The translations under genes were made by a program, and so were the position numbers. The notes beneath the pieces were generated by a model. That model was not told the origin of the DNA, ran no database searches, and was given only the letters and a program-made list of their open reading frames with translations. DNA of 64,000 bases from the NCBI RefSeq assembly GCF_024494565.1, contig NZ_JANHDN010000002.1:532934-596933 (forward strand), given 5' to 3'. This document shows, piece by piece, positions 29,185 to 38,853 of this stretch (position 1 is its first letter; each line of letters starts with the position of its first letter). The stretch is from Halorubrum rutilum (GTDB lineage: Archaea > Halobacteriota > Halobacteria > Halobacteriales > Haloferacaceae).

Positions 29185-30645
29185 ATGCACTCGCAGCCGA
29201 CCGAAGCCGACGTGGCCGCCGATCCGGAGGCCGTCGAGCGCGTCCGCGAGCGCCGCGACGCGCTGGCCCCCGCGCTCGGCCGGACGTGGACCGACGACGA
29301 GCCGTGGCGCCTCCTCACCGACCTCACCGCGATCGGGAGCCGCATGGCCGGCGGCGACGGGGAGCGCCGGGCTGCGGGGGTCGTCGCCGAGGCGTTCGAG
29401 CGCGCTGGCCTCGCCGACGTCGACACCGAGCCGTTCGAACTGGACGCGTGGGAGCGCGGGGGCGCCGAGTTGCGGGTCCGGATCCCGAGTCGGAACGGCG
29501 AGGGCGGGGCGACCGCCCGCGAGTTCGAGTCGATCGCGCTCCCGTACTCGCCCTCCGGCGAAGTCTCGGGCGAGCTCGTCGACGTCGGGTACGGCACCCC
29601 GGCCGAGGTCGACGAGCGCGACGTGGAGGGGCGGATCGCGGTCGCCTCGACGACGACGCCCTCGGGCGGGCGGTTCGTCCACCGGATGGAGAAGTTCGGG
29701 TACGCGGTCGACGCGGGCGCGGTCGGCTTCGTCTTCGTCAACCACCTCGACGGGCAGCTTCCGCCGACCGGGTCGCTAACGTTCGGCGGGGAGGCCGACG
29801 CGGTCGCCGTCGGCGTCTCCAAGGAGACCGGCGCGTGGCTCCGGGAGTGCGCGGCCGGTGCGGGCGGCGGCCGCGGCGCGGCCGGGACGAGCGGGGCGAC
29901 GGACGTCGCCGCCGAGGCCGAGATCGCGGTCGAGGCGAGGACCGAGCGCGGGGAGAGCCGGAACGTCGTCGGCCGCGCGGGGCCGGACACCGAGGAGCGG
30001 CTCCTGCTGCTCGCGCACTACGACGGCCACGACATCGCCGAGGGGGCGCTCGACAACGGCTGCGGGATCGCGACCGTCGCGACCGCGGCGCGGGTCCTGA
30101 CCGAGGCCGACCTCCCGATCGGCGTCGACGTCGTTGCCGTCGGCGCCGAAGAGGTCGGGCTGCTCGGCGCGGAACACCTGGCCGAGACGGTCGACCTCGA
30201 CCGGGTGCGCGGCGTGATCAACGTCGACGGCGCGGGGCGCCACCGCGACCTCGTCGCGCTCGCGCACGCCTCCGACGCGGCCGCGTCGGTCGCGGTGTCT
30301 GTGTCGGCCGCGACCCGGCAGCCGATCGCGGTCGACGCGGAGCCGCACCCGTTCTCCGACCAGTGGCCGTTCGTCCGCCGCGGGGTGCCGGCGCTTCAGC
30401 TCCACAGCGACTCCGGCGACCGCGGCCGGGGGTGGGGTCACACGCACGCTGACACGCGCGACAAGGTCGACGACCGCAACGTCCGGGAGCACGCGATGCT
30501 GACGGCGCTGCTCGTCTGCGAGTTCGCGGCCCCCGAACGCGACGTCCCCCGGCTCGACCGCGACGACCTCGTCCGGGCGTTCCGCGACGCGGACTTCGAG
30601 ACGGGGATGCGCGCGGCCGACCTCTGGCCCGACGACTGGCCGTAG
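29185..30645 (+). CDS. M28-family zinc aminopeptidase
   Basis: 486 residues; the CTTAACAG box at 29154-29161 is 27 bases before the ATG. Layout is an N-terminal helical part, an inserted PA-like domain (about 115-235: SGELVDVGYGTPAEVDERDVEGRIAV split from VGFVFVNHLDG), and the M28 core: HYDGHDIAEGALDNGCG (zinc His and bridging Asp), GAEEVGLLGAEHL (catalytic Glu pair), VDGAGRHRD (zinc Asp) and HTHADTRDKVD (last zinc His). It cleaves N-terminal residues from peptides. No signal peptide is evident, so it is probably cytoplasmic. Confidence 0.92.
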   Translation: MHSQPTEADVAADPEAVERVRERRDALAPALGRTWTDDEPWRLLTDLTAIGSRMAGGDGERRAAGVVAEAFERAGLADVDTEPFELDAWERGGAELRVRIPSRNGEGGATAREFESIALPYSPSGEVSGELVDVGYGTPAEVDERDVEGRIAVASTTTPSGGRFVHRMEKFGYAVDAGAVGFVFVNHLDGQLPPTGSLTFGGEADAVAVGVSKETGAWLRECAAGAGGGRGAAGTSGATDVAAEAEIAVEARTERGESRNVVGRAGPDTEERLLLLAHYDGHDIAEGALDNGCGIATVATAARVLTEADLPIGVDVVAVGAEEVGLLGAEHLAETVDLDRVRGVINVDGAGRHRDLVALAHASDAAASVAVSVSAATRQPIAVDAEPHPFSDQWPFVRRGVPALQLHSDSGDRGRGWGHTHADTRDKVDDRNVREHAMLTALLVCEFAAPERDVPRLDRDDLVRAFRDADFETGMRAADLWPDDWP

Positions 30646-30675
30646 CGCGTCCCACGAGGTCGACGGGACGGGACG

Positions 30676-31638
30676 TCACCGGCCGCGTCCGGTCGGCACG
30701 TCGGGCGTCGTCCGCTTGTGGGCCGCGGCCCGGTGTCGCGCGAGCAGGTCGGCGGCAGTCTCCTCGTCGACGTCGAGGGACTCGCCTCCCGACAGCCGGG
30801 CCGCGATCGTCGCGGCGTCGAGCCCGCGGTCGACCCCGAGCCGGAGCACGCGGTCGATGACCTCGTACGGGGCGCCGAGGTCGTCGGCGTCGCGCTGGCC
30901 GGGGAGGAACCCGGCGGTCGGCGGCTTCTCGACGACGAACTCGGGGACGTCGAGCTCGGCCGCGAGGGCGCGGACCTCGGTCTTGTACAGGTGTCCGATC
31001 GGGTGCATATCGGCGCCGCCGTCGCCGTGTTTGGTGAAGTAGCCGAGCAGCAGCTCGCTCCGGTTGGCCGTGCCGCAGACGAGCCGGTCCGTCGCGTTGG
31101 CGGCGAGGTACGCGAGCGTCATCCGGAGGCGCGCGACCGCGTTACCGGACAATACCGGCTCGTCGTGGAGGTCGAAGCGATCGGGCGCGACGGCGCCGAA
31201 CTGCGCGAACAGCGAGTGGAGGTGGACCGTGTCGTGGTCGATCCCGAGCGCGCCCGCGAGCGCCTCCGCGTCGCGGGCGTGGTGCGCGCCGACCTTGTTA
31301 CACGGCAGGATCAGGCCGTAGACGCGGTCGGGACCGAGCGCCTCGACGGCGAGCGCCGCCGTCACCGTGGAGTCGAGCCCGCCGCTCATGTTGACGACGA
31401 CCCCGTCGGCGCCGGCGGCCGCGACGGCCGATTCGACGAACGAACGGACCCGTTCGCGCTCGTCGCCGGGGTCGCGCGGATCGAGGACGGCGTCGGCGGT
31501 CGGTTCGCCGGGGGCCGCTCCGCGCTCGGTCGCCTCGCCGGTCGCGGTCGCGTCTTCGGCGGCGTCCGACCGGATCCCGCCCGCGGCGCGCTCCTCCAGC
31601 GCGTCGCCGTCGAAGGCGGGCGATCCGCGCTCACTCAT
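30676..31638 (-). CDS. nadE: NAD synthetase, ammonia-dependent type
   Basis: 320 residues. Converts nicotinate adenine dinucleotide to NAD with ATP and ammonia. The N-type ATP pyrophosphatase P-loop VVNMSGGLDSTVTAAL (about residue 82-97), GTANRSELLLGYFTKHGDGGADMHPI (split here; NaAD and ATP binding, about 189-215) and LYKTEVRALA are diagnostic. No glutaminase domain. The first 50 residues are an acidic Ala-rich extension. It converges with the M28 gene. Together with the NAD kinase it covers the end of NAD(P) synthesis. Confidence 0.95.
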   Translation of the reverse strand: MSERGSPAFDGDALEERAAGGIRSDAAEDATATGEATERGAAPGEPTADAVLDPRDPGDERERVRSFVESAVAAAGADGVVVNMSGGLDSTVTAALAVEALGPDRVYGLILPCNKVGAHHARDAEALAGALGIDHDTVHLHSLFAQFGAVAPDRFDLHDEPVLSGNAVARLRMTLAYLAANATDRLVCGTANRSELLLGYFTKHGDGGADMHPIGHLYKTEVRALAAELDVPEFVVEKPPTAGFLPGQRDADDLGAPYEVIDRVLRLGVDRGLDAATIAARLSGGESLDVDEETAADLLARHRAAAHKRTTPDVPTGRGR

Positions 31639-32056
31639 CGCTCCGGACCTCGTTCGGTCGAGCCGTTGCCTCGCGATTCCGCCGGGAGACGGGAGCCGGT
31701 ACCGCGGGTCGGCGACGCCGCGGTCGCGGTCGATCGCCGGTTCGACGGTTCATATCTACGCGGCGCTTCCGAACGGACGGATAAATACTCACGGTACCAA
31801 CTGTATAAGGTATTATGCGTATTTCACGGTGTATCGGCACACGTTTCGAAAATAGCTACTGGTATGTATATAAAAACCGATTATAATACTATATTCGTTT
31901 CTCCCTCCCGCGCACACTAGAAGTAATTTGTGTTCTATACAAACTCATAGAAAAATTGCGGATGTACGCTAAATTATAAAGTCATTTCGAACCGTATCAA
32001 GAGTATAAGGTGCGTAGAAGCAAACGTTTATTCGTCTTAGTATTGTTACTTCGCGT
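31639..32056. other. AT-rich gene-free stretch between divergent nadE and an HTH gene
   Basis: 418 bp, far more A/T-rich than the surroundings (many TATA-like runs such as GTATATAAAAACC near 31864-31876). GTATAAGGT occurs at 31804 and again near 32003. The box CGTTTATTC at 32023-32031 is at the right distance for the HTH gene at 32057. Could hold several promoters; no RNA gene recognised. Confidence 0.55.
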
Positions 32057-32686
32057 ATGACGACGATAGAGCTCACGTCGAGTCAGGAACGCGTGTTGAC
32101 CGCGCTCGTAAACCTCGCGGAGAACGCCGACCGGCCGGTGTCCGGGAGGGAGATCGCCGAGTCGATCGACCGGAACCCCGGCACGGTTCGGAACCGGATG
32201 CAGAGCCTCCGCGACCTCCGGTTGGTCGAGGGGGTCCCGGGCCCCGAGGGCGGGTACGTCCCCACCGACGGCGCCTACGACGCGCTCGGCGTCGAGCGGA
32301 TGGACGACGCCGAGACCACGCCCGTCGCGGTCGACGGCGACCCAGTGGAGGGGGTGAACGTCGAGGAGATCGACCTCTCCAACGTCGCCGACCCCGAGCT
32401 CTGTCGCGCGGAGCTCGTGATCCGCGGGCCGGTCGGTCCCTTCGACGCCGGCGACCGCGTCACCGCGGGGCCGACGCCGGCCGCGAGGCTCCGGATCTCG
32501 GGGACCGTCGACGCCACGAACGTCGACGGCAACACGCTCCTGTTGCGGGTCGACGGGATGGAGACGCCCCCGACCGACGGGCCCGACTCGACTGACGCGG
32601 CCGACGCGACCGACTCGACTGACGCGGCCGACGCGACCGACCCGACTGACCCGACCGACGCGGCCAACGCGAGCGCGGCCGACTAG
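32057..32686 (+). CDS. Winged-helix transcriptional regulator with repeat tail
   Basis: 209 residues. N-terminal winged helix (about 1-75): SSQERVLTALVNLAENADRPVSGREIAESIDRNPGTVRNRMQSLRDLRLVEGVPGPEGGYVPT, with recognition helix NPGTVRNRMQSL. A second domain (about 98-170; VAVDGDPVEGVNVEEIDLSNVADPELCRAELVIRGP) is strand-rich and may bind a ligand. The last 40 residues are Asp/Ala/Thr repeats encoded by 27-bp tandem units at 32584-32637. Preceded by an AT-rich region; leaderless by spacing. Ends 4 bp into the convergent truA. Confidence 0.88.
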   Translation: MTTIELTSSQERVLTALVNLAENADRPVSGREIAESIDRNPGTVRNRMQSLRDLRLVEGVPGPEGGYVPTDGAYDALGVERMDDAETTPVAVDGDPVEGVNVEEIDLSNVADPELCRAELVIRGPVGPFDAGDRVTAGPTPAARLRISGTVDATNVDGNTLLLRVDGMETPPTDGPDSTDAADATDSTDAADATDPTDPTDAANASAAD

Positions 32687-33588
32687 GAGGTGTCGCCGTC
32701 GCGTCGCTCCGGGGTCGCTCTCCCGCGCCCCGTCGCGATCCGGTCGCGGATCGCTCCCGTCGCCGCGGCGACGTGACGGGCCGTCCGGTACCGCTCGCCG
32801 AACGCGACGCGGGCGCTCTCGGCGGCCTCCCGGTCGACGTCGAAGGCGACGCCCTCGTACGCGACGTCCCACAGCACCAGCGGCTCGGGCGGCGCCGGGC
32901 CGACGCCGATCTCGCCCGGCACGGGCTCCGGGTCGAGCAGCCGGTCGATCCGGGCCGGCTCGGTGCGTCCCCGGCCGACCGCCCGGACCGCGGCGACGAG
33001 CCGCCGGACGAGCGCGCGCGGGAAGCCGCCGGCGGCGACCTCGATCACGAGGAGGTCCCCCTCCCGCGTCGCGCTCGCGGTCAGGTCCCGCACGGTCCCC
33101 GCGTCGTCGCTCGTCAGGTTGTGGAAGTCGTGACGGCCCGAGAGCCGGTCGAGGGCGTCGCGAGCCCGGTCGTCGTTCACGGCGTGACGCGGGTCCGCCT
33201 CGGGGGTTTCCTCCTCGGGCGCGTAGAGGTGGTACCGGTACGTCCGCCGGGTCGCGTCGTGGGTCGCGTGGAACCCGTCCGGGACGTCGGCGGCCGCCCA
33301 GACCCGCACCGGGCCGGGGAGGTGGCCGTTGAACGCCCGGGGGGTGAGCCACGCCGGCGCCTCGAACGCGACCGTCTGCGCGACGGCGGAGACCCCGGCG
33401 TCGGTGCGTCCCGCCGCGGCGTACCCGGGCGGCGTCGCGTGCGTCGGCCCGTCGCCGCGGTCGATGACCCCGTGCTCGGCGAGCGCTCGGAGGAGGGTCC
33501 CCTCGACGGTCGTCGCGTGGGGCTGTCGCTGGAAGCCGGCGTACTCCCGGCCGTCGTACGCGACCCGGAACGCGCGGGTCGTCGTCAC
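32683..33588 (-). CDS. truA: tRNA pseudouridine synthase A
   Basis: 301 residues from a GTG at 33586-33588 that overlaps the uspA stop by 4 bp, so the two are translated as an operon. The catalytic-Asp motif GRTDAGVSAVAQTVAF (Asp near residue 62), the start FRVAYDGREYAGFQRQP and the later GGFPRALVRRLVAAV are TruA signatures. It converts uridines 38-40 of the tRNA anticodon arm to pseudouridine. A C-terminal basic/acidic tail of about 30 residues is likely disordered. Confidence 0.94.
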   Translation of the reverse strand: MTTTRAFRVAYDGREYAGFQRQPHATTVEGTLLRALAEHGVIDRGDGPTHATPPGYAAAGRTDAGVSAVAQTVAFEAPAWLTPRAFNGHLPGPVRVWAAADVPDGFHATHDATRRTYRYHLYAPEEETPEADPRHAVNDDRARDALDRLSGRHDFHNLTSDDAGTVRDLTASATREGDLLVIEVAAGGFPRALVRRLVAAVRAVGRGRTEPARIDRLLDPEPVPGEIGVGPAPPEPLVLWDVAYEGVAFDVDREAAESARVAFGERYRTARHVAAATGAIRDRIATGRGRATPERRDGDTS

Positions 33589-34139
33589 GCCTCGTCGTCC
33601 GCCGTCTCGTCGTCTTCCCGCGTCGCCGCCTCGTCCTCCTCTCGCGACGTCGCTTCGTCGTCCTCCCGCGACATCGCCTCGTCGTCCTCTCGCGTCACCG
33701 GCTCGTCCCCCTCGTCAGTCATCGGCACGGTGACCACGGGGACGGGGGAGACCCGGACCACCTTCTCGGTGACGCTCCCGAGGAGGACGCGCCGGAGACC
33801 GCTGCGAGCGTGGCTCGGCATCACGACGATGTCGGCGCCCGCGTCCGCGATGGCGTTCTCGATGACGTCGACCGGCTCGCCCTGCCGGAGGTCGCCGACG
33901 GCGTCGACGCCGGCGGCCTCCAGCTCGGCGGTGACCGCCTCGACGCGCTCCTGGGCCGCGGACTCGACGCGCTCGGCGAAGGCGCCGGCCTGCGGCCCGC
34001 GGAGCGTCCGGGCGACCGTGTCGACCGCGCTCACGACGTGGACGGTCGCGTCGTAGCGCTCGGCGAGGCTGGCCGCGTGCGGGACCGCGTCGTTCGCCTC
34101 GCCGCCGGGCGCGACGGGGAGGAGGATGTCGTCGTACAT
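33585..34139 (-). CDS. Universal stress protein (UspA family) with acidic repeat tail
   Basis: 184 residues. The Usp domain spans about 1-145: [19 protein letters not shown] start, then [38 protein letters not shown], in which M-x-S-H-x-R-x-G-x9-G-S is the ATP-binding loop of ATP-binding Usp proteins (S where G is usual). The C-terminal 40 residues are imperfect 8-residue repeats (SREDDEAT type) from 24-bp tandem units at roughly 33600-33710. Upstream and overlapping truA. Cytoplasmic; stress role by family. Confidence 0.9.
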   Translation of the reverse strand: MYDDILLPVAPGGEANDAVPHAASLAERYDATVHVVSAVDTVARTLRGPQAGAFAERVESAAQERVEAVTAELEAAGVDAVGDLRQGEPVDVIENAIADAGADIVVMPSHARSGLRRVLLGSVTEKVVRVSPVPVVTVPMTDEGDEPVTREDDEAMSREDDEATSREEDEAATREDDETADDEA

Positions 34140-34300
34140 ACGCGATACTGCTCGGGCCGGGTGCAAAACGATACCGGCCGGAGAGCCGTTCGGGAGGCCG
34201 CCGTCGCAGGCCGAGGCCGGACGGCCGACTCGGGCGCCCGACGGCGCCCGCGACGACGCGGATGGGCAGGGTTTTCCGACGCGCGTCCCTCCGAGGCCAC

Positions 34301-34867
<567 letters not shown>

Positions 34868-34945
34868 ACGAGCGGGGCGTCACCGTCGACGAGTCGAGCC
34901 CGGACGCGACCCGAACCGGCGACTACGCGGTCCGTCGTCCCGGGT

Positions 34946-35893
34946 TTATATCACCTGATTCTCCAGCTCCGCACCGCCGTCGAGCCGGTCGAGGTTGCCG
35001 GCGAGGATCTCGGCGACGCGGTCGTAGTAGTGTGGGGTGTGGCCCGCGTTGTGCGGGGTGATCGTGACGTTCCCGAGCCCCCACAGCGGGTGGTCCTCGG
35101 GGAGCGGCTCGGGGTCGGTCACGTCGAGCGCGGCGCCGCGGATCCGGCTGTTCCGGAGCGACGAGACGAGCGCGTCGGTGTCGACGATCGGGCCGCGCGC
35201 GATGTTGACGAGCACGGCGTCGGCGCGCATCGTCTTGAGCGCGTCGGCGTCGACGAGCCCCCGCGTCGTCTCGGTGAGCGGACACGCGAGCACCACGTAC
35301 TCCGCGTCGGCGACCGCCTCGTGGAACTCGTCGAAGCCGTACACCGCGTCGGCCGGGCCGCCCTTCTCCGGGGAGTACCGGACGCCGACCGCCTCGACGT
35401 CGAACGGCTCCAGCCGGTCGAGGATCGCCTGCCCGATGGCGCCGAGCCCGACGACGGCGACCGTCGAGCCGTACACCTCGGTCGTCTCGTAGGTGCGCCA
35501 CTCCCGCTCCGCCTTCTGGCGCTGCGCGCGCGGCCACTGCCGGGCGTGGGTGATCATCGAGCCGAGGACGTACTCCGCGATGTTGGGCTTATGTACGCCC
35601 GAGGCGTTGGTCACGGCGACGCCGCGGCCTGCGAGTGCGTCGCGCGGGAGGTGCCCGGTCCCGGCGAACACGCAGGCGAACAGCTCCAGCTCCTCGGCCG
35701 CGGCCAGCAGCTCCTCGTCGATGTCGAGCCCGACCGCGACGCGGGCGGTCGCGATCAGCTCCCGCTCCTCCGCCGGCGTCCGCGCCAGCGCGACGTCGCG
35801 GTCCGGGAGCCGCTCGCGGAGCGACGCGGCGAGGTCCGACGCGTCCGATCCGTGGATCGTCTGCCGCAACACGAGTACGTCTGGGTCGCTCAT
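34946..35893 (-). CDS. D-isomer specific 2-hydroxyacid dehydrogenase
   Basis: 315 residues. Rossmann motif VAVVGLGAIGQAILDRL (about 145-161), catalytic Arg in VNIARGPIVDTDAL, Glu in DPEPLPEDHPLW and His in TPHNAGHTPHYYDR match the family. It reduces 2-ketoacids to D-2-hydroxyacids with NAD(P)H, or the reverse; similar haloarchaeal enzymes (e.g. D2-HDH of Haloferax mediterranei) are known. The substrate is not determined by sequence. Possible operon with the trans-sulfuration gene upstream on the same strand (124-bp gap). Confidence 0.92.
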   Translation of the reverse strand: MSDPDVLVLRQTIHGSDASDLAASLRERLPDRDVALARTPAEERELIATARVAVGLDIDEELLAAAEELELFACVFAGTGHLPRDALAGRGVAVTNASGVHKPNIAEYVLGSMITHARQWPRAQRQKAEREWRTYETTEVYGSTVAVVGLGAIGQAILDRLEPFDVEAVGVRYSPEKGGPADAVYGFDEFHEAVADAEYVVLACPLTETTRGLVDADALKTMRADAVLVNIARGPIVDTDALVSSLRNSRIRGAALDVTDPEPLPEDHPLWGLGNVTITPHNAGHTPHYYDRVAEILAGNLDRLDGGAELENQVI

Positions 35894-36017
35894 GGCGGGT
35901 GACTCGGCGCGACGGTTATAAAGAGTGCCCGTGCGGCGAGGGGTGCCGGATTCGGCGCGCGAGGCGGCAGCCGGCGCTCCGGCGAGGTCGGCCCCCTCTG
36001 CTCGTTCCGGCTCTCGG

Positions 36018-37187
36018 CTACTCCAGCGCCGCGTCGAACGCGGCCTGCAGGTCGGCCGTCATGTCGTCGACGTGTTCGAGCCCGACGGAGACGCGGACGA
36101 GCCCGTCCGTGAGCCCCGCCGCGAGGCGCTCCTCGCGCGGGATCGCGGCGTGGGTCATTGCGGCCGGCTGCTCGATGAGGCTCTCGACGCCGCCGAGCGA
36201 CTCCGCGAGCGTGAACACCTCCGTCTCGCTCACGACGGTCGAGGCCTGGTCGAGGGTGCCGTCGAACTCGAAGGAGAGCATGCCGCCGAACGCGTCCATC
36301 TGCTCGGCCGCGAGCTCGTGGTCCGGGTGGCTCTCCAGCCCGGGGTAGTAGACGCGGCTCACGTCGTCGTGCGACTCCAGCCACTCCGCCAGCGCCGCCG
36401 CGTTCTCGCAGTGGCGGTCCATCCGCACCGGGAGCGTCTTCGTCCCCCGGAGCACGAGGAAGGCGTCGAACGGGCCGGGGGTCGCGCCCACCGAGTTCTG
36501 GTAGAAGCCGAGCCGCTCGTCGAGCCCGTCGTCGTCCACGATCAGCGCGCCGCCGATCGTGTCGGAGTGGCCCCCGAGGTACTTCGTCAGGGACTGGCAG
36601 ACGATGTCGGCACCGTGTTCGAGCGGGCGCTGGAGATAGGGGGTCGCGAACGTGTTGTCGACCGCGCAGAGCGCGTCGTTCGCGTGGGCGATCTCCGCGA
36701 GCGCCCCGATGTCGTTGACGTTCATCAGGGGGTTCGTCGGCGTCTCGACCCACACCAGCTCCGTCTCCTCGCGCATCGCGTCCCGGACCGTGTCGTGGTC
36801 GGTGGTGTCGACGAAGCTGGTGTCGACGTCGTACTCGTCGTACACCTGCGTGAGGATGCGGTGGGTGCCGCCGTACACGTCGTCGCCGGCGACGACGTGG
36901 TCGCCCGCGGACAACAGGTTCAGGACGGTGTTTATCGCTCCCATCCCCGACGAGAAGCAGCGCGCGTGACTCCCCGACTCCAGCGACGCGAGGTTCGCCT
37001 CCAGGTCGGTCCGGGTCGGGTTCCCGGTTCGGCTGTACTCGTACCCGCGGTGGTCGCCCGGCGCGTCCTGCTCGTACGTGGAGTTCGCGTGGATCGGCGT
37101 CATCAGCGCGCCGGTCTCGGGGTCCGGCTCCTGGCCGGCGTGGATCGCGCGGGTCTCGAAACGAGGGTCGTCGGACTGGTCGCTCAT
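36018..37187 (-). CDS. Cys/Met-metabolism PLP enzyme (cystathionine gamma-synthase/lyase type)
   Basis: 389 residues. Fold type I PLP enzyme: YEYSRTGNPTRTDLEANLASLE (PLP/phosphate contacts from the neighbour subunit), FSSGMGAINTVLNLL, CAVDNTFATPYLQRPLEHGADIV and the Schiff-base Lys in SLTKYLGGHSDTIGGAL (Lys near 204). The end SVGLEHVDDMTADLQAAFDAAL is the usual C-terminus. Such enzymes make cystathionine from O-acyl-homoserine, or split it to cysteine; the sequence does not separate synthase from lyase. Cytoplasmic. Confidence 0.93.
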   Translation of the reverse strand: MSDQSDDPRFETRAIHAGQEPDPETGALMTPIHANSTYEQDAPGDHRGYEYSRTGNPTRTDLEANLASLESGSHARCFSSGMGAINTVLNLLSAGDHVVAGDDVYGGTHRILTQVYDEYDVDTSFVDTTDHDTVRDAMREETELVWVETPTNPLMNVNDIGALAEIAHANDALCAVDNTFATPYLQRPLEHGADIVCQSLTKYLGGHSDTIGGALIVDDDGLDERLGFYQNSVGATPGPFDAFLVLRGTKTLPVRMDRHCENAAALAEWLESHDDVSRVYYPGLESHPDHELAAEQMDAFGGMLSFEFDGTLDQASTVVSETEVFTLAESLGGVESLIEQPAAMTHAAIPREERLAAGLTDGLVRVSVGLEHVDDMTADLQAAFDAALE

Positions 37188-37327
37188 ACCCGGGCGTCGT
37201 CGCCGAGCGCCGTGATTCTTCCCCTTCGGAGAGGACGTCGCGAAAACGTCGGAGCGGAGGCCGTGGGAACACCGGGACGGAGGCCGCGAGAACGGCGCCG
37301 CCGCTGGCGACGCGGATCCGCGAGAAG

Positions 37328-37438
37328 TGCTCGGTCAGGGATTTGAACCCTGGTCGTCGGCTGACTTCCGAACCGGCGCGCCGTCGCGCCGCGTCCGTCG
37401 AAAGGCCAACATGATTGGCCGGACTACACCAACCGAGC
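37328..37438 (-). tRNA. tRNA-Glu (anticodon UUC) with an intron
   Basis: On the minus strand, acceptor GCTCGGT/ACCGAGC, anticodon half-stem TTGGC with anticodon TTC, a GC-rich insert, then GCCGA and T-arm CAGGG-TTCAAAT-CCCTG, discriminator A. The anticodon stem closes (with one G-U pair) only if about 36 bases, roughly 37363-37398, are removed next to position 37, the canonical archaeal intron site. A TTAAATCG box near 37465-37473 is the likely promoter. Exact splice points may be off by a base or two. Confidence 0.88.
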
Positions 37439-37814
37439 GTAAGCGACGCTTACGTCGCGTCCGATTTAACTCTTCTTAACTCCCGCCGGTGTGGGAGTCG
37501 TCGGCGGAGGGCCGGTCGCACGATCCGCAGGATCGGAGCGCCCGCCGAACGATTCGGAGCGTCAACCCCGTTGAACGACCCGGAGCGTCGACCCCGACGA
37601 ACGCCTTCGAACCCCGTCAATCGGGTGCGAGAGATCGAACTATTTTTGATATATAGAACTATATAAACTCATCAATTTGACCCGATCAGATCCGAATCAA
37701 TCCCTCAGATCAGACCCGAAACGCGCGAAATAAGGGTTTGAGGGCTTTCACTGGGTCGTACTTGGGGTATATATTTTGGATACATTTAAGTGAGATCGTG
37801 TGTGATACCGAGCT
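37439..37814. other. Divergent promoter region between tRNA-Glu and the PhoU-type gene
   Basis: 376 bp with no supported gene. From the left: the palindrome GTAAGCGACGCTTAC (37439-37453), the tRNA promoter, a 25-bp imperfect direct repeat around 37554-37604 (CGGAGCGTC...CGAACG-like), AT-rich runs (GATATATAGAACTATATAAAC near 37649-37669), GATCAGA repeats near 37684-37712, and finally GTATATATTTTGG with CATTTAAG (37783-37790), about 28 bases before the PhoU-type ATG. Confidence 0.6.
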
Positions 37815-38813
37815 ATGGAAACGAGGAAGGTGCAGGTCACCGGCGGCTCGACGTACACCGTCTCGATCCCGAAGACGTGGGCGACCGAGAACGACGTGGA
37901 GGCCGGCACCGAGATCGAGTTCTTCCCCGACGGCGACTCGCTGTTCCTCACGCCGCGGTCGGAGGAGGAGCGCACCCGCGGGAGCCTCGACGTCACCGAC
38001 CTCTCGGGGCAGGCGCTCATGCGCGCGGTGACCACGATGTACGTCAGCGGGTTCGACGTCATCGAGCTGGAGGGCGTCGAGATCACCACCGAGCAGCGCT
38101 CCACGATCCGCGAGGCGGTCCAGAGCCTCGTCGGGCTGGAGGTGTTAGAGGAGACCCGCGACCGCGTCGTCATTCAGGACCTGCTCGACTCCTCCGAGCT
38201 GTCGATCCACAACGCCGTCACCCGGATGCGGCTGATCTCGCTGTCGATGCTGGAGGACGCGCTCGCCGCGCTCTCCGAGCTCGACCACGACCTCGCCCGG
38301 GACGTGATCGGTCGCGACGACGACCTCGACCGGCTGTGGCTCGTCGTCTCCCGGATCTTCCGGGCGACGCTGCGCACGCCGAAGGCGGCCGAGGAGCTCG
38401 GGCTCCCGCGCGAGGAGTGTTTCGACTACCACTCCAGCGCCCGCCAGTTGGAGCGGATCGGCGACCACGCGACGAAGATCGGCCACCTGACGCTCAACAT
38501 CGAGGAGCCGCTCCCCGACGAGGTCGTCGAGGCGGTCAACGGGCTCCACGCCGACGCGGTCGAGGTGATCGACACCGCGATGGACGCGCTGTTCGCCGAC
38601 GAGAGCGACGAGGCGACGCGGCTCGCGAACGAGGCGCGCACCGGCGTCAGGGCGATCGACGAGCGCGTCCGCGCCATCGACGAGCTCCTCCGCGACCTGG
38701 ACCCGGCCCGCGCGCAGCTGCTCGGGCTCGTCGTCGACTCCGTGCTCCGGTCGGCCGACTACGGCGGCAACGTCGCCGAGACGGCCCTCCAGAAGGCCGC
38801 GCCGACGCCGTGA
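37815..38813 (+). CDS. PhoU-type phosphate uptake regulator with N-terminal AbrB/SpoVT domain
   Basis: 332 residues. Residues 1-48 (METRKVQVTGGSTYTVSIPKTWATENDVEAGTEIEFFPDG, split for reading) are a swapped-hairpin AbrB/SpoVT DNA-binding domain; the rest is a helical PhoU-like domain with acidic helices (REECFDYHSSARQLERIGDHATKIG, a typical E/D-rich PhoU metal site). This fused form is the usual haloarchaeal PhoU-like regulator. It probably links phosphate transport state to transcription. No pst genes are adjacent. AT-rich promoter upstream; leaderless by spacing. Confidence 0.9.
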   Translation: METRKVQVTGGSTYTVSIPKTWATENDVEAGTEIEFFPDGDSLFLTPRSEEERTRGSLDVTDLSGQALMRAVTTMYVSGFDVIELEGVEITTEQRSTIREAVQSLVGLEVLEETRDRVVIQDLLDSSELSIHNAVTRMRLISLSMLEDALAALSELDHDLARDVIGRDDDLDRLWLVVSRIFRATLRTPKAAEELGLPREECFDYHSSARQLERIGDHATKIGHLTLNIEEPLPDEVVEAVNGLHADAVEVIDTAMDALFADESDEATRLANEARTGVRAIDERVRAIDELLRDLDPARAQLLGLVVDSVLRSADYGGNVAETALQKAAPTP

Positions 38814-38853
38814 GTCGGGTGGGTTTTTCACCGTCCCGTCCCGAGCCTCGCGC

